Positions 11,400 to 22,967 of a stretch of 64,000 nucleotides of DNA are shown here, piece by piece. This DNA comes from Diadema setosum (taxonomy: Eukaryota; Echinodermata; Echinoidea; Diadematoida; Diadematidae), in assembly GCA_033980235.1 (NCBI GenBank), contig CM067075.1, positions 36,280,385 through 36,344,384 of the forward strand, given 5' to 3'. The notes under the pieces were generated by a model, which saw nothing but the letters and a program-made list of their open reading frames with translations, did not search any database and was not told the DNA's origin. Position numbers and translations under genes: made by a program. Positions within the stretch are counted from its first letter, which is position 1; each line of letters begins with the position of its first letter.

Positions 11400-13072
11400 G
11401 GCCAAGTAAAAAAAGAAAGCAGTTTCTCGTCCGGGTTTTTTGAGCAAGGCGATGAGGGAGGTCCTTACTATTTGATATCTTACTATTTTTTCGAGGATTG
11501 TCAAAATGAAAGTAACATGTGTTTCTCGTCCGGTAATTCTGAGAAAGGTAACGAGAGAGGGCTTTACTATTTTCTATATCCAATTTATGAAATGAAATAT
11601 CACTCTGGTAGCTGTGTTATGAGAGACCAGGTCCCAAGTGTATGTCTTGCCAGCACTCTGTGCATTTTCAAACAAATAGATATATGTACCATACTTGAAA
11701 TGAAACTTCATGCATGCAGAAATACATTTGCTTTTCCTTTCCACTACAGATGTTAAGAGAAAATGACCATCTTAATACTGGTATTTAGTGTTGTAATGGC
11801 ATTTCTGATACCAGTGTACTTGCAATTCTGATGTATTGTGCTATTAATTGAAACAGGTATAAAACACTCTATCAACAAATGTACGACTGAAATAAATTCC
11901 ATGATATTCAAAACACTGCTTTATTTATCATTGGTGTTTGAGACTTTTTGTGTCCACACAGCTGCGCTGTAGGCCTATCTGCATCTCTTCACAGCACAAT
12001 TGTAGCACATTCAACTGGAAACTGGCTGGTACAATTGCAGATGGATGTCAAAATGATACTGATATGGCATTATAGCATTAAACATTTAAAGATGTTTCTT
12101 CATGTGCTAAAAACACATTTGATAATCACTCATCATTTGGATGATGAATGATTCAATGACACTAACGTTACAGGTGATACGACTCACGGCCGTGTCCATG
12201 AATTTACATCATAAAGAAAAGTATCCCGCAGAAATACGAGACAAACCAGAATCCGTTTAAAAGTTATTTATTTTGTAGATACACCCATTTAATAATTCTA
12301 CATTTGCTGGAAAAGCGCATTCATTTTCTCTTCATAATAGAATACATCGCCGTCAGATGCAAGACAGCTGACAGACCAGGGGATGGGGACCCTGACAGCT
12401 ACAGACACGCATACGCGGCCGGCACGGCCACTGCACTGTACACTGCACACACATGCACGTAGTCACAATGACATGAAAATGTATACATACAAACTCGATA
12501 CAATCCTCACAAGCATTTGTACAGTACAATTCATCCGCTTAAAATATGAGAAACGGGGAAAAATACGAACAATGCGTGAAATATGCGAGGAATATCAGCG
12601 ATTGTTCGCAAAAAAATGTTGCCGCTATCGCGTTCAAGACGTACCGAGTGCGCTGTACATCACAGCTAACTCGGGCCCGCGCGCCCATCCAACTACTGTA
12701 CAGTTCGACTGCTTTGTGGGTCATTCCTTCTTGCCGAGCTCGCAGTGTGAAATGCATGCGTTATATTATTACATACGCACTACAGAAGCTACAGCTGTAG
12801 AGGACGCAAGGTGTATTTAGAAATTAGAAATCACGATTGGTAGGTGAATTGTCGATATTTTTTTTTCAGCGGCCAAAAAAAATAGTAAATATCAAAAAAG
12901 TCGATGCGGCAACTGAAATTCAATGCGGGCGGGGAGCGGGCTTGGACGAGAATAATTAATTTCTTGGTATTTTCAGCGCCATTTTGAAAATAGTAAATAG
13001 TAAAAAAATCGATGCGGCGGCCAAAATCGATGCGCGCGAGGACGAGAAACTGGTTTCTTATTTTACTTGGCC
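11400..13072. mobile_element. 1.67 kb inverted-repeat element, TAA-flanked (Harbinger-like?)
   Basis: The left end GGCCAAGTAAAAAAAGAAA, then CAGTTTCTCGTCCG, is inverted at the right end (GAGAAACTGGTTTCTTATTT to TTACTTGGCC). TAA lies outside both ends (11397-11399 and 13073-13075). A TWA duplication with GG-starting ends is known for PIF/Harbinger. Both ends contain CGATG and TAGTAAA words. The interior at 12170-12830 is noticeably richer in CpG than its surroundings and has an open frame of 145 codons with no recognisable domain. No transposase was seen. Confidence 0.65.
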
Positions 13073-13247
13073 TAATATGTGAAGTAGAGTGCTTTTTGCA
13101 CTACAAGCAGGATAAACCAAGTGTATGGTCAGCCAGATAGCTTCTATGAGCATGAGATGAGTGCATTGGGTTCATTTGACAGCTTATTTTGTGCATCTTA
13201 AAATTGAACTAGATTTCAGATTGACTCTAGTGGTGACAGTGACATTA

Positions 13248-14419
13248 GTTACGTTCAGACGGGAGCCCTTAACCTCGAAGTTAGGAAACTTCGAGGTTAG
13301 AGCTTGTAGTTAGGGACCGTGAAGAAGCACTCGTAGTTTAATAGCAAACCTCGAGGTTTGCTCGATGTTTCGAGCCACAAGAAATCTTATGGTTAGCGCT
13401 CTAACCACGAGCCGCGGGGGGTCCCCACTCGTAGTTAAGCACCGTGTGGACACAATACAACAAACTCAAAGTTAAGAGTGACCTTTGCCATAATCTCCAG
13501 CCCCCACAATTTCCCTCTGCTTCCGGGTCAACCTCCCAAACGTACACCACAAATACGCTACACGTGAAAAACCTATGACGCACGACACAACAACATCATC
13601 TTTTCTTCCCATGCGCTTGATCTCTGAAACTGAACACGTCGAACTCGCTACTGTATTCTATATTCTTCTCCGACACTAAAAAAATGTTTTCGACGAATAT
13701 CTTCATAAAGGCATAAAGTCATCAGTGCAGTGCTATCTCTGCATACCATGACAGAGAAAAAGAGTACCTGTAAGCAAGTCCGACAGGATTGGACTAAAGA
13801 ATAAAATAATAGACGCCTTGTTAGCAGTGTGGGCTGAAACTTCCGGTTTTGTGGTTTTAACATCGAGTGGGACCCACTCGTAGTTAAGGGGGGGGGGGGG
13901 GGCAGAAGCTTAACCACGAGGTTTCGTAACCTAGGTTAAAGGGTGTGTACAGTTCTGATCGAGGTGAGGATTTAGCTTCTAACGTTTTGCGAGATATTCA
14001 GAAACCACTCTATGAGATGTCAAATAACATGCAGTTCTAAGGGGTATCAAAAGTTTATTCGATGACAATCGGTTTTGAAATGGCTGAGATATCAAAAAAC
14101 AAGGTGAAACAAAGAGATCCTAATAAAGTTGTGGCATGTCGCCTTTTATTATTAGCACTTTTTTGGATATCTCAGCCATTTGAAAACCAATTTTCATCAA
14201 ATAAACGTTGAATCCTTCTTAAAATTACATGCTCTTTCATATTTCATAAGAGGCTCTTCATTATCTCACTTCAAATAGGAATGTTCAAAACATGAATCCC
14301 CACCTCATCCAGTACTGTACAGTCCCTTTAAGATTCGTCGTGTGGACAACTGTCGTAGTTAGGGGGCAGGAGCTAAACCTCGAGGTTAGGGCCTGCCGTC
14401 TGAACGTACAACACGTAAC
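13248..14419. mobile_element. GTTACGTTCAGACGG element, copy 1, carrying a family B insertion
   Basis: The terminal repeat is GTTACGTTCAGACGG, with TA on both sides (13246-13247 and 14420-14421). The right end is slightly extended. The body is full of AACCTCGAGGTT-type palindromes and GTAGTTA words. A poly-G run is at about 13889-13901. The family B MITE at 13940-14327 is inserted at a TTAA that is present once in copy 2. Confidence 0.88.
13940..14327. mobile_element. MITE family B copy 2 (TTAA-flanked), nested
   Basis: A 388 bp element, AGGGTGTGTACAGTTCTG to CAGTACTGTACAGTCCCT, inverted relative to 7089-7471. TTAA lies at 13936-13939 and 14328-14331. The sister host element at 15314-16385 reads straight through as GAGGTTAAGATTTGTGGTG, which is the empty site. 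Confidence 0.92.
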
Positions 14420-14421
14420 TA

Positions 14422-15311
14422 GTGACAGTGGGCTTTGTGAAGAAAAAGAATTAAAGAAGAGAATTACAGTAGTCTTCCCATAAACAGGGTGTGTACAGCT
14501 TATGGTGGAGTATTTCGTACCCATTGAAGCGGTATACCTGATTTCCCAGTACCACAGAGTACAACCGTAGACCACTCACTGACCTCTGTATCAAACCCAC
14601 AGCATGGTACATTGTATGTCACTCTTGTCACAACTTGTCTTGTATATAGACTAAAGCCATGTACAGTAACATACTTCACAAAAATCCCAATTTTTCACAA
14701 AATGCTTTCAAGGAAAACAACATTTTATGCATTTCTGTACTACTGATAACTGAGCTGCTTCCTGAACTTTTTAAGACTTCTTAAACTCTGTGCAACTACA
14801 ATGTAGACTCTAACACATATTTTGGGCGTGGATAACGCACTGTGGCTAATCCTACTGTTCCCATATGTTTAATCCCTAAACTGCTGAGGGTACGTTTTTG
14901 TATTTCAAGCATTTCTTGTTCTTGGACCACTTCAGTTTTTGGAAATTATTTTAAAATATTACATTGTATATTTCTAGTGTTGACATGTAAATGTCATGTC
15001 ATGTAACATTTTGAAGAGGATGAATTGAAAATTTTCACAAAAGAATTTTCTTTTTTGATAGATTTAAAATATTACATGTATTACAATATTTTATGCTAAA
15101 CATAAAATTTCATATTGAAAAATATACCATTTTATTTGGTGAACATGGGCACAACATTGTGTACATGTAGGCATAGTGCACGTCATGAGCATGGTTGGAG
15201 GCCCAATGTCCCTTACAGCCAGGGACTAGGGCCCCCTGAATGGCACTGGCAGCTTCAGGGGTGTTAGCTACACTATAATGCTATCTTAGCCTTGTTTTTT
15301 AACACATACAA
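14422..15311. other. No recognised gene or repeat
   Basis: AT-rich spacer between the two GTTACGTTCAGACGG elements. No coding or repeat signal was recognised. Confidence 0.4.
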
Positions 15312-15313
15312 TA

Positions 15314-16385
15314 GTTACGTTCAGACGGGAGCCCTTAACCTCGAAGTTAGGAAACCTTGAGGTTAGAGCTTGTAGTTAGGGACCGTGAAGACGCACTCGA
15401 TGTTTCGAGCCACGAGAAATCTTATGGTTAGCGCTCTAACCACGAGCCGCGGGGGGTCCCCACTAGTAGTTAGGCACCGTGTGGACACAAAAAACAACGA
15501 ACTCGAAGTTAAGAGTGACCTCGCCGTAAACTCCATCCCCCACAATTTCCCTCTGCTTCTGGGTCAACCTCCCAAGGGTACACCACAAATACACTACACC
15601 AGAGACTCCAACCCCAAGCACCTTCTGATCTGGAGATTCTCCCGCCCGAAACCCCTGGCAAACGGGAGACTCCACGTTGATGTGTGCGAAGCGCGAAGTT
15701 CCTAGGGTTCTAGATGCTCTCTGGTGCTATCTAAGGTTTATTTTTTCAACATACGATAGCAATAAGTAAGAAATCCTTTCCAACGGGAGACACAGAGCCA
15801 GGGCGGGAGAAATTAAATCTCAAGCGGGAGAACGGGAAATTTTGCAAAAAATGGGTTTTCGGCGGGAGATCTCCCGTCGAAAACGGGAGAGTTGGAGTCT
15901 CTGCTACACATGAAAAACCTATGACGCACGACACAACAACATCATCTTTTCTTCCCATGCGCTTGATCTCTGAAACTGAACACGTCGAACTCGCTACTGT
16001 ATTCTATATTCTTCTCCGACGCTAAAAAAATGTTTTCGACGAATGTCTTCATAAAGGCATAAAGTCATCAGTGCAGTGCTATCTCTGCATACCATGACAG
16101 AGAAAAAGAGTACCTGTAAGCGAGTCCGACAGGGTTGGACTAAAGAATAAATAGACGCCTTGTTAGCAGTGTGGGCTGAAACTTCCGGTTTTGTGGTTTT
16201 AACATCGAGTGGGACCCACTCGTAGTTATGGGGGGCAGAAGCTTAACCTCGAGGTTTCGTAACCTCGAGGTTAAGATTTGTGGTGTGGACAAACGTTGTA
16301 GTTAGGGGGCAAGAGCTAAACCTCGAGGTTTCCTAACCTCGAGGTTTCCTAACCTCGAGGTTAGGGCCTGCCGTCTGAACGTAAC
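15314..16385. mobile_element. GTTACGTTCAGACGG element, copy 2, carrying a CAGAGACTCC insertion
   Basis: The 1072 bp element has the same ends and body as 13248-14419, with TA at 15312-15313 and 16386-16387. It ends with a run of AACCTCGAGGTT palindromes. An insertion at 15600-15903 is absent from copy 1. Confidence 0.9.
15600..15903. mobile_element. CAGAGACTCCAAC element, nested, 6-base duplication
   Basis: The 304 bp insertion has perfect 13-base terminal repeats CAGAGACTCCAAC. CTACAC is present on both sides and only once at the matching place in copy 1 (near 13559). The interior repeats CGGGAGA/TCTCCCG words many times in both orientations. Confidence 0.88.
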
Positions 16386-16387
16386 TA

Positions 16388-17214
16388 ATGACAAAAGTAA
16401 TGTTGGGCGGGAGAATGCTAAATCTTAAGTGGGCGAAAATATATCTTGAGTGGGAGAAATTCAAACTCAAGCAGTTTGCTTCGGCTTGTGATGGTCTTTT
16501 GGAGTGATTGCAGTGATTTCACCCAAACCAGGTCTCTTTGCATAGTACCTTCTATGGTATAACCCAAAACTTGCAGAATGCATACAAACTCTGATCTGTG
16601 CACTCTGTAAATACTTCCTGACAAGAGTCAACAAATTTTGCTCTGATCGATCACCGATCACGTATCTTGAAACAACACACATCAGTCACACAGCTTTGCC
16701 AAGTGTTGGTGAATATGATCAAATATTTCCCCTCCTCAATGGGATCCACTCACCCTACACTTGATTGTTTCTCAGTCTTGAGGAATACTTCTGACTCAGT
16801 AAAAAAGGATAGAGAGAAACATTTTTTTTTCTTTGAATCAGAACATTTCCAGACATTTGCTGTAACAAAGTATACCAGTTCTACTGTCTTTGAAAATTTC
16901 ACAAAGAAAGTTCCTTATAAAATGCAGTTATTGCTACTTCTTATCACTTCAAACTCATTTACACAGTGGCACCTTCTCAAAAGAAACTCTCTGTAATTCC
17001 ATGTACTTTACACTGTATACACCATATAAAGCATGAAATATACAGAAAGATTTTGTGAAGTGGGACTTGAAAGATGATTTTGATTTGAATTGCAATTGAA
17101 AAACAATGTGTAACAGGAGAGCAGTTAAAGCATCTCTGTGTATGTTGCTCACATCGTAACAGTTGGTTTTTGATAAATATCACCCCTTCAGACATAACGC
17201 CATTTGTTTAACAT
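16388..17214. other. No gene; fragment related to the CGGGAGA element
   Basis: About 16407-16475 (GGCGGGAGAATGCTAAATCT, AGTGGGAGAAATTC) resembles the interior of the 15600-15903 element, without visible ends. The rest shows nothing recognisable. Confidence 0.45.
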
Positions 17215-17832
17215 AGTCGCTGTTATATCCCATGGTTGTATGTAATTTACATCATGTCATGAAGATATAACGCTTCTCATCCTTGTGACCATGGTCACGT
17301 GACAGCATTTTGACCAATCGCACATTTTTATAGTATCTATATAGGTCATATAATATTACATAGATGATGACTGGCGGGGGAGTGAACATACCGAATGTTC
17401 CACCCGAAGGGTTTGAAATGCTATTTAGGGAGGTTATAAGTCCCGAGACGAAGTCAAGGGACTTTAGCCTCCCGAAATAGCATTTCAAACCCTGAGGGTG
17501 GAATGTTTGGTACATGTTCCCGACAACAAAAGTCATCATCTGTTATATTATATGGGTTAGTCAAATACGTCAAATACAGTGTACGTCGACGTCAACCACC
17601 AGCACAACGCACTCACTCACTCGCGTGTTGCAGAAACAAATTCACTGTGCGTGCGCGGTCCTAGGCCTTCTGTTATTTGTTACGTCAAAATGTTTTCCCA
17701 TGTTTTCCTATGGGAAAACATAACAAAAATATTCGCCCATGGGCAAACAAAACGAATGTGCCTCCATCATGTGACTGTGTTCAGCCAATCACTAACCGGT
17801 ATTTGACTAATCCATTTGATATTTATAACAGT
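17215..17832. repeat. Composite foldback repeat
   Basis: Nested inverted repeats. The inner pair, about 17381-17448 with 17453-17520, carries AAATGCTATTT and its complement. A wider pair is AGATGATGACT at 17361 with AGTCATCATCT near 17530. The right end, ending CTAATCCATTTGATATTTAT, pairs with CTGTTATATTATATGGG. The right end recurs at bases 1-50 of the window. Exact element limits are unclear. Confidence 0.55.
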
Positions 17833-18124
17833 TTATTACTTTCCCTCCTTCCAGATGGTGGAGTGTACCATGACATTCATGTCATAGGATTTTTTTCCTT
17901 CAAGATATTTACTATGCAAATATTGGTCAACTTGCAAATTTGCAAAAATCAAATATCAATATAAAGATGAGTTGAAAGAGTGTCAGTGTATTGTTGAAAG
18001 TCCTGTGTCAACCTTCATTTTGCCTTTGAATCATGGGAAGGCTTAAAGATAATAAAAAGTTTTGGTACCTCAAAAGTTTCCCTGAATTTCAGTGTTTCAG
18101 GTTAAAGTATCTATCATATAACTA

Positions 18125-18998
18125 ACACTGTGAGACTTACTCGCCCCAAAGTGCTTTCATTTCTTAGTAATCATGCAATTAACTGCGACCAGCAGCCCCA
18201 TACGCATAGCGACCAGCAGCCCCATACGCATAGCGTAATGGGGCTTCGCATTGTAGCATTCAGGATCATGACAGATTTAGTATCACGGGTAAATATCAAC
18301 TTTAAATCCGCAAAATTCTTCAATTTGAAGACTTACCAATTAAGTTGAAGTCTTGAAAACAGGCTTCGGACAACGTTTGGTTTTGCCAATAGTCCCTTTC
18401 TGTTTGAATTGATGACTGAATGTGACTCAGTCGAGAGGACCTTGGGAGAGCTACATACACTGATTACTACGGCCAGCGCATACGCACACATCACATGCGA
18501 ACAAATTTCAAATCCATGAACGGATAAGATGTTTGTGTGCGCATGCGCTGGCCGTGTATTATTCAGTGTAGCTCTCCCAAGGTCCTCTCGACCGAGTCAC
18601 ATTCAGTCATCAATTCGAACAGAAAGGGACTATTGGCAAAACCAAACGTTGCCCAAAGCCTGTTTTCAATACTTCAACTTAACTGGTAAGTCTTCAAATT
18701 GAAGAAATTTTTGGATTTTAAGTTGATATTTACCCGCGATACTAAATCTGTCATGATCCTGAAAGCTACAATGCGAAGCCCCATTTAGCTATGCGTATGG
18801 GGCTGCTGGTCGCAGTTAGCTACACAGTATGCGTATGGGGCTGCACGCTGCTGGTCGCAGTTATCATGCAATAATGGTTTCGCACAATACGTGTACACTA
18901 CCTCGCCGCCATACGGCGGCGGCGGCTCTGGTACGAAACCATTATTGCATGATTACTAAGCCATGAGAGCACTTTGGGGCGAGTAAGTCTCACAGTGT
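18125..18998. mobile_element. 874 bp palindromic element (TA-flanked) nested in element E
   Basis: Ends ACACTGTGAGACTTACTCGC and its complement, with TA at 18123-18124 and 18999-19000. The arms of about 400 bases pair nearly throughout, including GAGGACCTTGGGAGAGCTAC and GGCCAGCGCATACGCACAC. The phrase CGACCAGCAGCCCCATACGC is doubled in both arms. The intact arm at the other end of element E shows the uninterrupted site. Confidence 0.88.
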
Positions 18999-19195
18999 TA
19001 TGCAGCTGTCATTTGTATGACGCACCTCTTGACCCCCGGGAAAGGTGCGTCATGGTCGCGTCAAGTACCACCAATTTGATGACGCGTGGTACCGTCACGG
19101 GAGCAAAATGTCCGTCACAATACTGACCCATTATGTGCGTCATAGTCGGTCATTTAACCAGAGTGTGTCAAAAGGTTCGTTAATGGGACCGTCAT

Positions 19196-21288
19196 GTAAT
19201 TTTGCGAGGCTTCTTGCATGGTATCCCTCCGTAACAGAATAAAACAAACTCGCGATCGCGAGTCGGCCGAACTTCACCGGCTCCTGGAAACGCAAAAATG
19301 ACACAATTTTCATTCAGTTTTATTATAACATACTGATACTCACTTCATTCTCGTATGTCTTCTTTTTCTATCTGATGTCAGACTAAAGGTCTTTTCAGAA
19401 AGTTTGAGCACAAATTTGCTCCAAAACCACACTACCAAACACGATTTGTGATTAAAATCATCACATACAGCCCGCGGCATCGCGAAGCTCGCTATCCTTC
19501 AATCGCATTCACTGTAGTGTAGCATCGACCGTCGACCGTGGAACCTGCAGCAAAACCACGTGCGTGATGTCGACCATGTGGTACATGTATACAGTACACG
19601 CGTACATACGGATACAGAAGGCGAGGCATGGCAGAGGCCAGGCCGTAAAACACATACAAACGATTATGGCACTAACATTACCGAGAGTCTATTAAAACCT
19701 ACATTAACTTAAATTCTATTTAAACACTAGCCATATAAACCATGTACCTAACTTGGGTTTAATAAGGTTCGTGTTTAAATAGGCAGGGGCTTCAATCAAG
19801 CTGTTTTCGAATCGGGGAAGGGGAGGCGGGAGGTTAGGGAAAAAATTAATGTGGCCAGGCCGTAGTTTCGCGAAACTAGATAGTTTGCCATAGCAACGTG
19901 TATATCAAAACACGCGTTTCTATGGGATGGCCATGAACTAGGGAACGGTTTAGAGAAATTCAAAGTCATTCGAAGTTGAAATGGTTCTATCCTACGCAAT
20001 TTTACTTTTGTTGTTGTTGTTCATATCTTAAAAAATCGATTTCTTATTTTTTTTCAACTGGTATTTGGGAGTCTTGTTATATATTTAAAATGTTGATAGA
20101 AATTTCTGAATATATTCAGAAAGTACGCCTAGGCGCCTACTGTTTGGATAAACGGTAAACATGCAGTCTACGTTCGATACGAAGAAATCATTACGTCTTT
20201 CACGAGGAAAAACATGCATGAAACAAACAAAAAACACCTACGAACGAATGTTGATAGCCAAAACTTTGATAAGTATCAAGCAGTTATCATGAGCGTGAAC
20301 TTAAATTAATTGTCATGATTTTGTTGTCTAACCATGTGATGACTGCATCTCATTGAACCTACTCGTAGTGAATTTCTCTGGGCATACGAGACCTTTTAAG
20401 TATTTCTGTGATTGCATTTTTAATTGACTGATTAATCGATCTTTTTTTTTTATTGTTCAGGGAACACATAAGATATTCGATCAAGTACATTATATTCGAC
20501 TGTTTGATGTTTCCTACTATGCGCCAAAAGAAAGGCTATAGAATCACGATATCTTTGCAAGATTCCTTTAATTCAACTAATGAGCTGGTTCTTCGATCGA
20601 TATTTCCAGGATATTTACACGCTGTTTATTCCAGTGCGCGCATTCTTCCGTCTGGCACGCACCTGGGTGTGGCAACTGCTTTTGTGGAAATTTCCACAAG
20701 GGGAGAGGGGTGGGGTGTCAAGTTTCTTCGAGCCGAAGAGAGTGCATGTAAAACAATCTCTTCGCTCTAATTTATTGTCATTCGTGCTTTCCCCTTATTC
20801 TTTGCTGATATTGAACATTTAGATTTAACTTTACGAAGGTTGGTAGCACGTGGTTCTATTTTGTTGTGAGGTGTATGTAATTTCTTTTTTTATCATTCTT
20901 GGGAAGGAAAAGAAGAGTAAAGGGGGAAAGAAGAATAAGAGGGAAAGTAAAATGAAACGAACGGCACGTACGCTCAGCATTCACAGTAAGCCGTCTTTTT
21001 ACACCAGCATAGTTATTATCATCATCACCATCGGACATCACTCAGACCATTTTAGCCTTTTCCTATATCAACATTAAGAAACACGCATAGTCCCTCGAGA
21101 TAAACACCTAGGAAAATAAATAACAAATACAAAGTATCAACACCTCCCAACAACACAAATATTTAGAAAAGACAACACACGGCACACTATTTTAAAGCGG
21201 CTGGTATCAAACTTCGTCGCTTCGATTCGAAAAAGTATTGCAGCAAAGCGGAGAAATCGCCGTTACGAAAATAGCAGTGCGAGACACT
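19196..21288. other. Interior of element E, no recognised coding region
   Basis: Two open frames of about 100 codons (20453-20770 and its neighbour) show no domain and overlap in different frames. The sequence before 19700 is relatively rich in CpG. No transposase motif was found. Confidence 0.45.
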
Positions 21289-21292
21289 TGAA

Positions 21293-21850
21293 AGGGAAGA
21301 TAAACCCCAAGAGCAATGTGGATTGAGTGAAAGCAGCAGCATTAGTAGAACACATCAGTGAAAGTTTGAGGAAAATCGGACAATTGATGCAAAAGTTATG
21401 AATTTTTAAAGTTTTGATGTTGGAACCGCTGGATGAGGAGACTACTAGAGGTTATGACGTATGAGTGGACAACAATACCAAGAAAATATAAAGAAAATTC
21501 TGCAAAAATCAATTTTACATGAAAATTACAAATTCCATCAACTTGATATTGACATATGTTAAGGGTAGCAATTATTCCCCCTGCTTTCTGAAAGCGGTTG
21601 GTCCATTGCTCTTTCATAATTCTAGAAAAGTGAATTTTTGTTGAATTTCCTTTATATTTTCTTTGTATTGTTGTCCACTCATACGTCATATCCTCTAGTA
21701 GTCTCCTCATCCAGCGGTTCCAACACCAAAACTTTAAAAATTCATAACTTTTGCATCGATTGTCCGATTTTCTTCAAACTTTCACTGATGTGTTCTACTA
21801 ATGTTGCTGTTTTCACTCAATCCACATTGTTCTTTGGGTTTACCTTCCCT
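21293..21850. mobile_element. Foldback MITE, family A copy 2 (TGAA-flanked), nested in E
   Basis: 558 bp, the same length and very nearly the same sequence as copies 1 and 3. It is flanked by TGAA (21289-21292 and 21851-21854), a one-base departure from TTAA that is identical on both sides, which supports a real 4-base duplication. Confidence 0.88.
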
Positions 21851-21854
21851 TGAA

Positions 21855-22640
21855 AGAATTACGTCAAATACTTCAAAGTATAAAGGGAACGGATAAAGTG
21901 ATATAAAATGGAAGAAATCGTACCAAACGATGTGTGAGAAACGACAGTGGAGAACGGTAAGTTTAGTAGTAGGCTTAGGCCCTACCAACAGTTTACAGCA
22001 CCGAAAGCTACGCGAAAATAAGGTGAAAATACACATTGGAAACTCGGTATTGCGACGAGATCCTTAGGATCAAGTCAATAAACGATACAAAACAAAGGAA
22101 ATCAATTCATTTTGACCGGAAAATAGTTTGTTATAAGTATTCTGTTATATGAGATCTCCTTTGATAGGCCGAGAAATAAATCGAGTTTCCACGATACTCG
22201 GGAAAGAAAGTTCGAACGCTTTTCACCTGCACATACTGCAGTGCACATCAATACACGAACAGAAACTCACCTCCTTGCAGAAAAATGATGCAATAACGTT
22301 ACAAAAAACACACACAACACTCTAAAAATCATTTCGTACTTGGGAGGCAAGGGACAAGCGGATGAAGAAGAAGAGAAAAAGAAGCAGACATTGCACAACG
22401 GAACGCTTCTACCCCGACTCAAATCGAAACATGGTACAGAGAGTAGTGGCAGCTGGCTACAGTGTGCAGCTAAGCTACTACACTCGCGCTCCCCAGCCGC
22501 CCACACATGGGGATACAGTACCACGGGGATCGAAGTAAACATACAGGGTCCGTAGGCGACAGGGATTCACGCTCGCGAAGTTCCGTTCGGTGTACACAGT
22601 TCGCAGGCAGCGAATTGCGTGAGCGCACACAGAGCTCTGC
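21855..22640. other. Interior of element E, no recognised coding region
   Basis: Fairly CpG-rich near 22180-22640. No domain or terminal structure was recognised. Confidence 0.4.
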
Positions 22641-22967
22641 AGCATTCCAGTCTGGTATGTACTGCGAATAACATGTGCGTCAAGGGTCAGTCATTTTCAC
22701 GAAGAGGTGCGTCACCATTTTGACTGGTTAATGCGTCAATGTCTCATAGAGGTGGGTCACTTTTTGTGACGGAGGGTACGTCATGGTACCTAAAAGGTAT
22801 GACGCACATTGGTACTTTGACGCACCTATCCCGGGGGTCAAGAGGTGCGTCATACAAATGACAGCTGCATTAGTTATATGAAAGGTACTTTAACCTGAAA
22901 CACAAACTAAGACAAGGAAATTCAGGGAAACTTTTGAGGTAATACCAAAACTTTATATTATCTTTAA

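Larger units (their letters stand above)
18047..22963. mobile_element. 4.9 kb composite inverted-repeat element E (TTAA-flanked)
   Basis: Ends AGATAATA and TATTATCT, with TTAA at 18043-18046 and 22964-22967. The terminal repeat is long: AAAGTTTTGGTA, CTCAAAAGTTTCCCTGAATT and GTTTCAGGTTAAAGTA, then TGCAGCTGTCATTTGTATGA and CGCACCTCTTGACCCCCGGG on both sides. Subterminal GTGCGTCA/TGACGCAC words are repeated at 19017-19145 and 22676-22855. The left arm is split by an 874 bp palindrome (18125-18998), and the interior holds a family A MITE. No transposase domain was recognised inside, so it looks non-autonomous. Confidence 0.82.

Noticed and set aside
12383..12820. 145-codon open frame on + strand
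   Set aside because: No domain, overlapping frames are also open, and it lies in a CpG-rich block within a transposon. Kept only as a finding about that block.
20453..20822. Two overlapping frames inside element E
   Set aside because: Different frames of the same DNA with no transposase motif.
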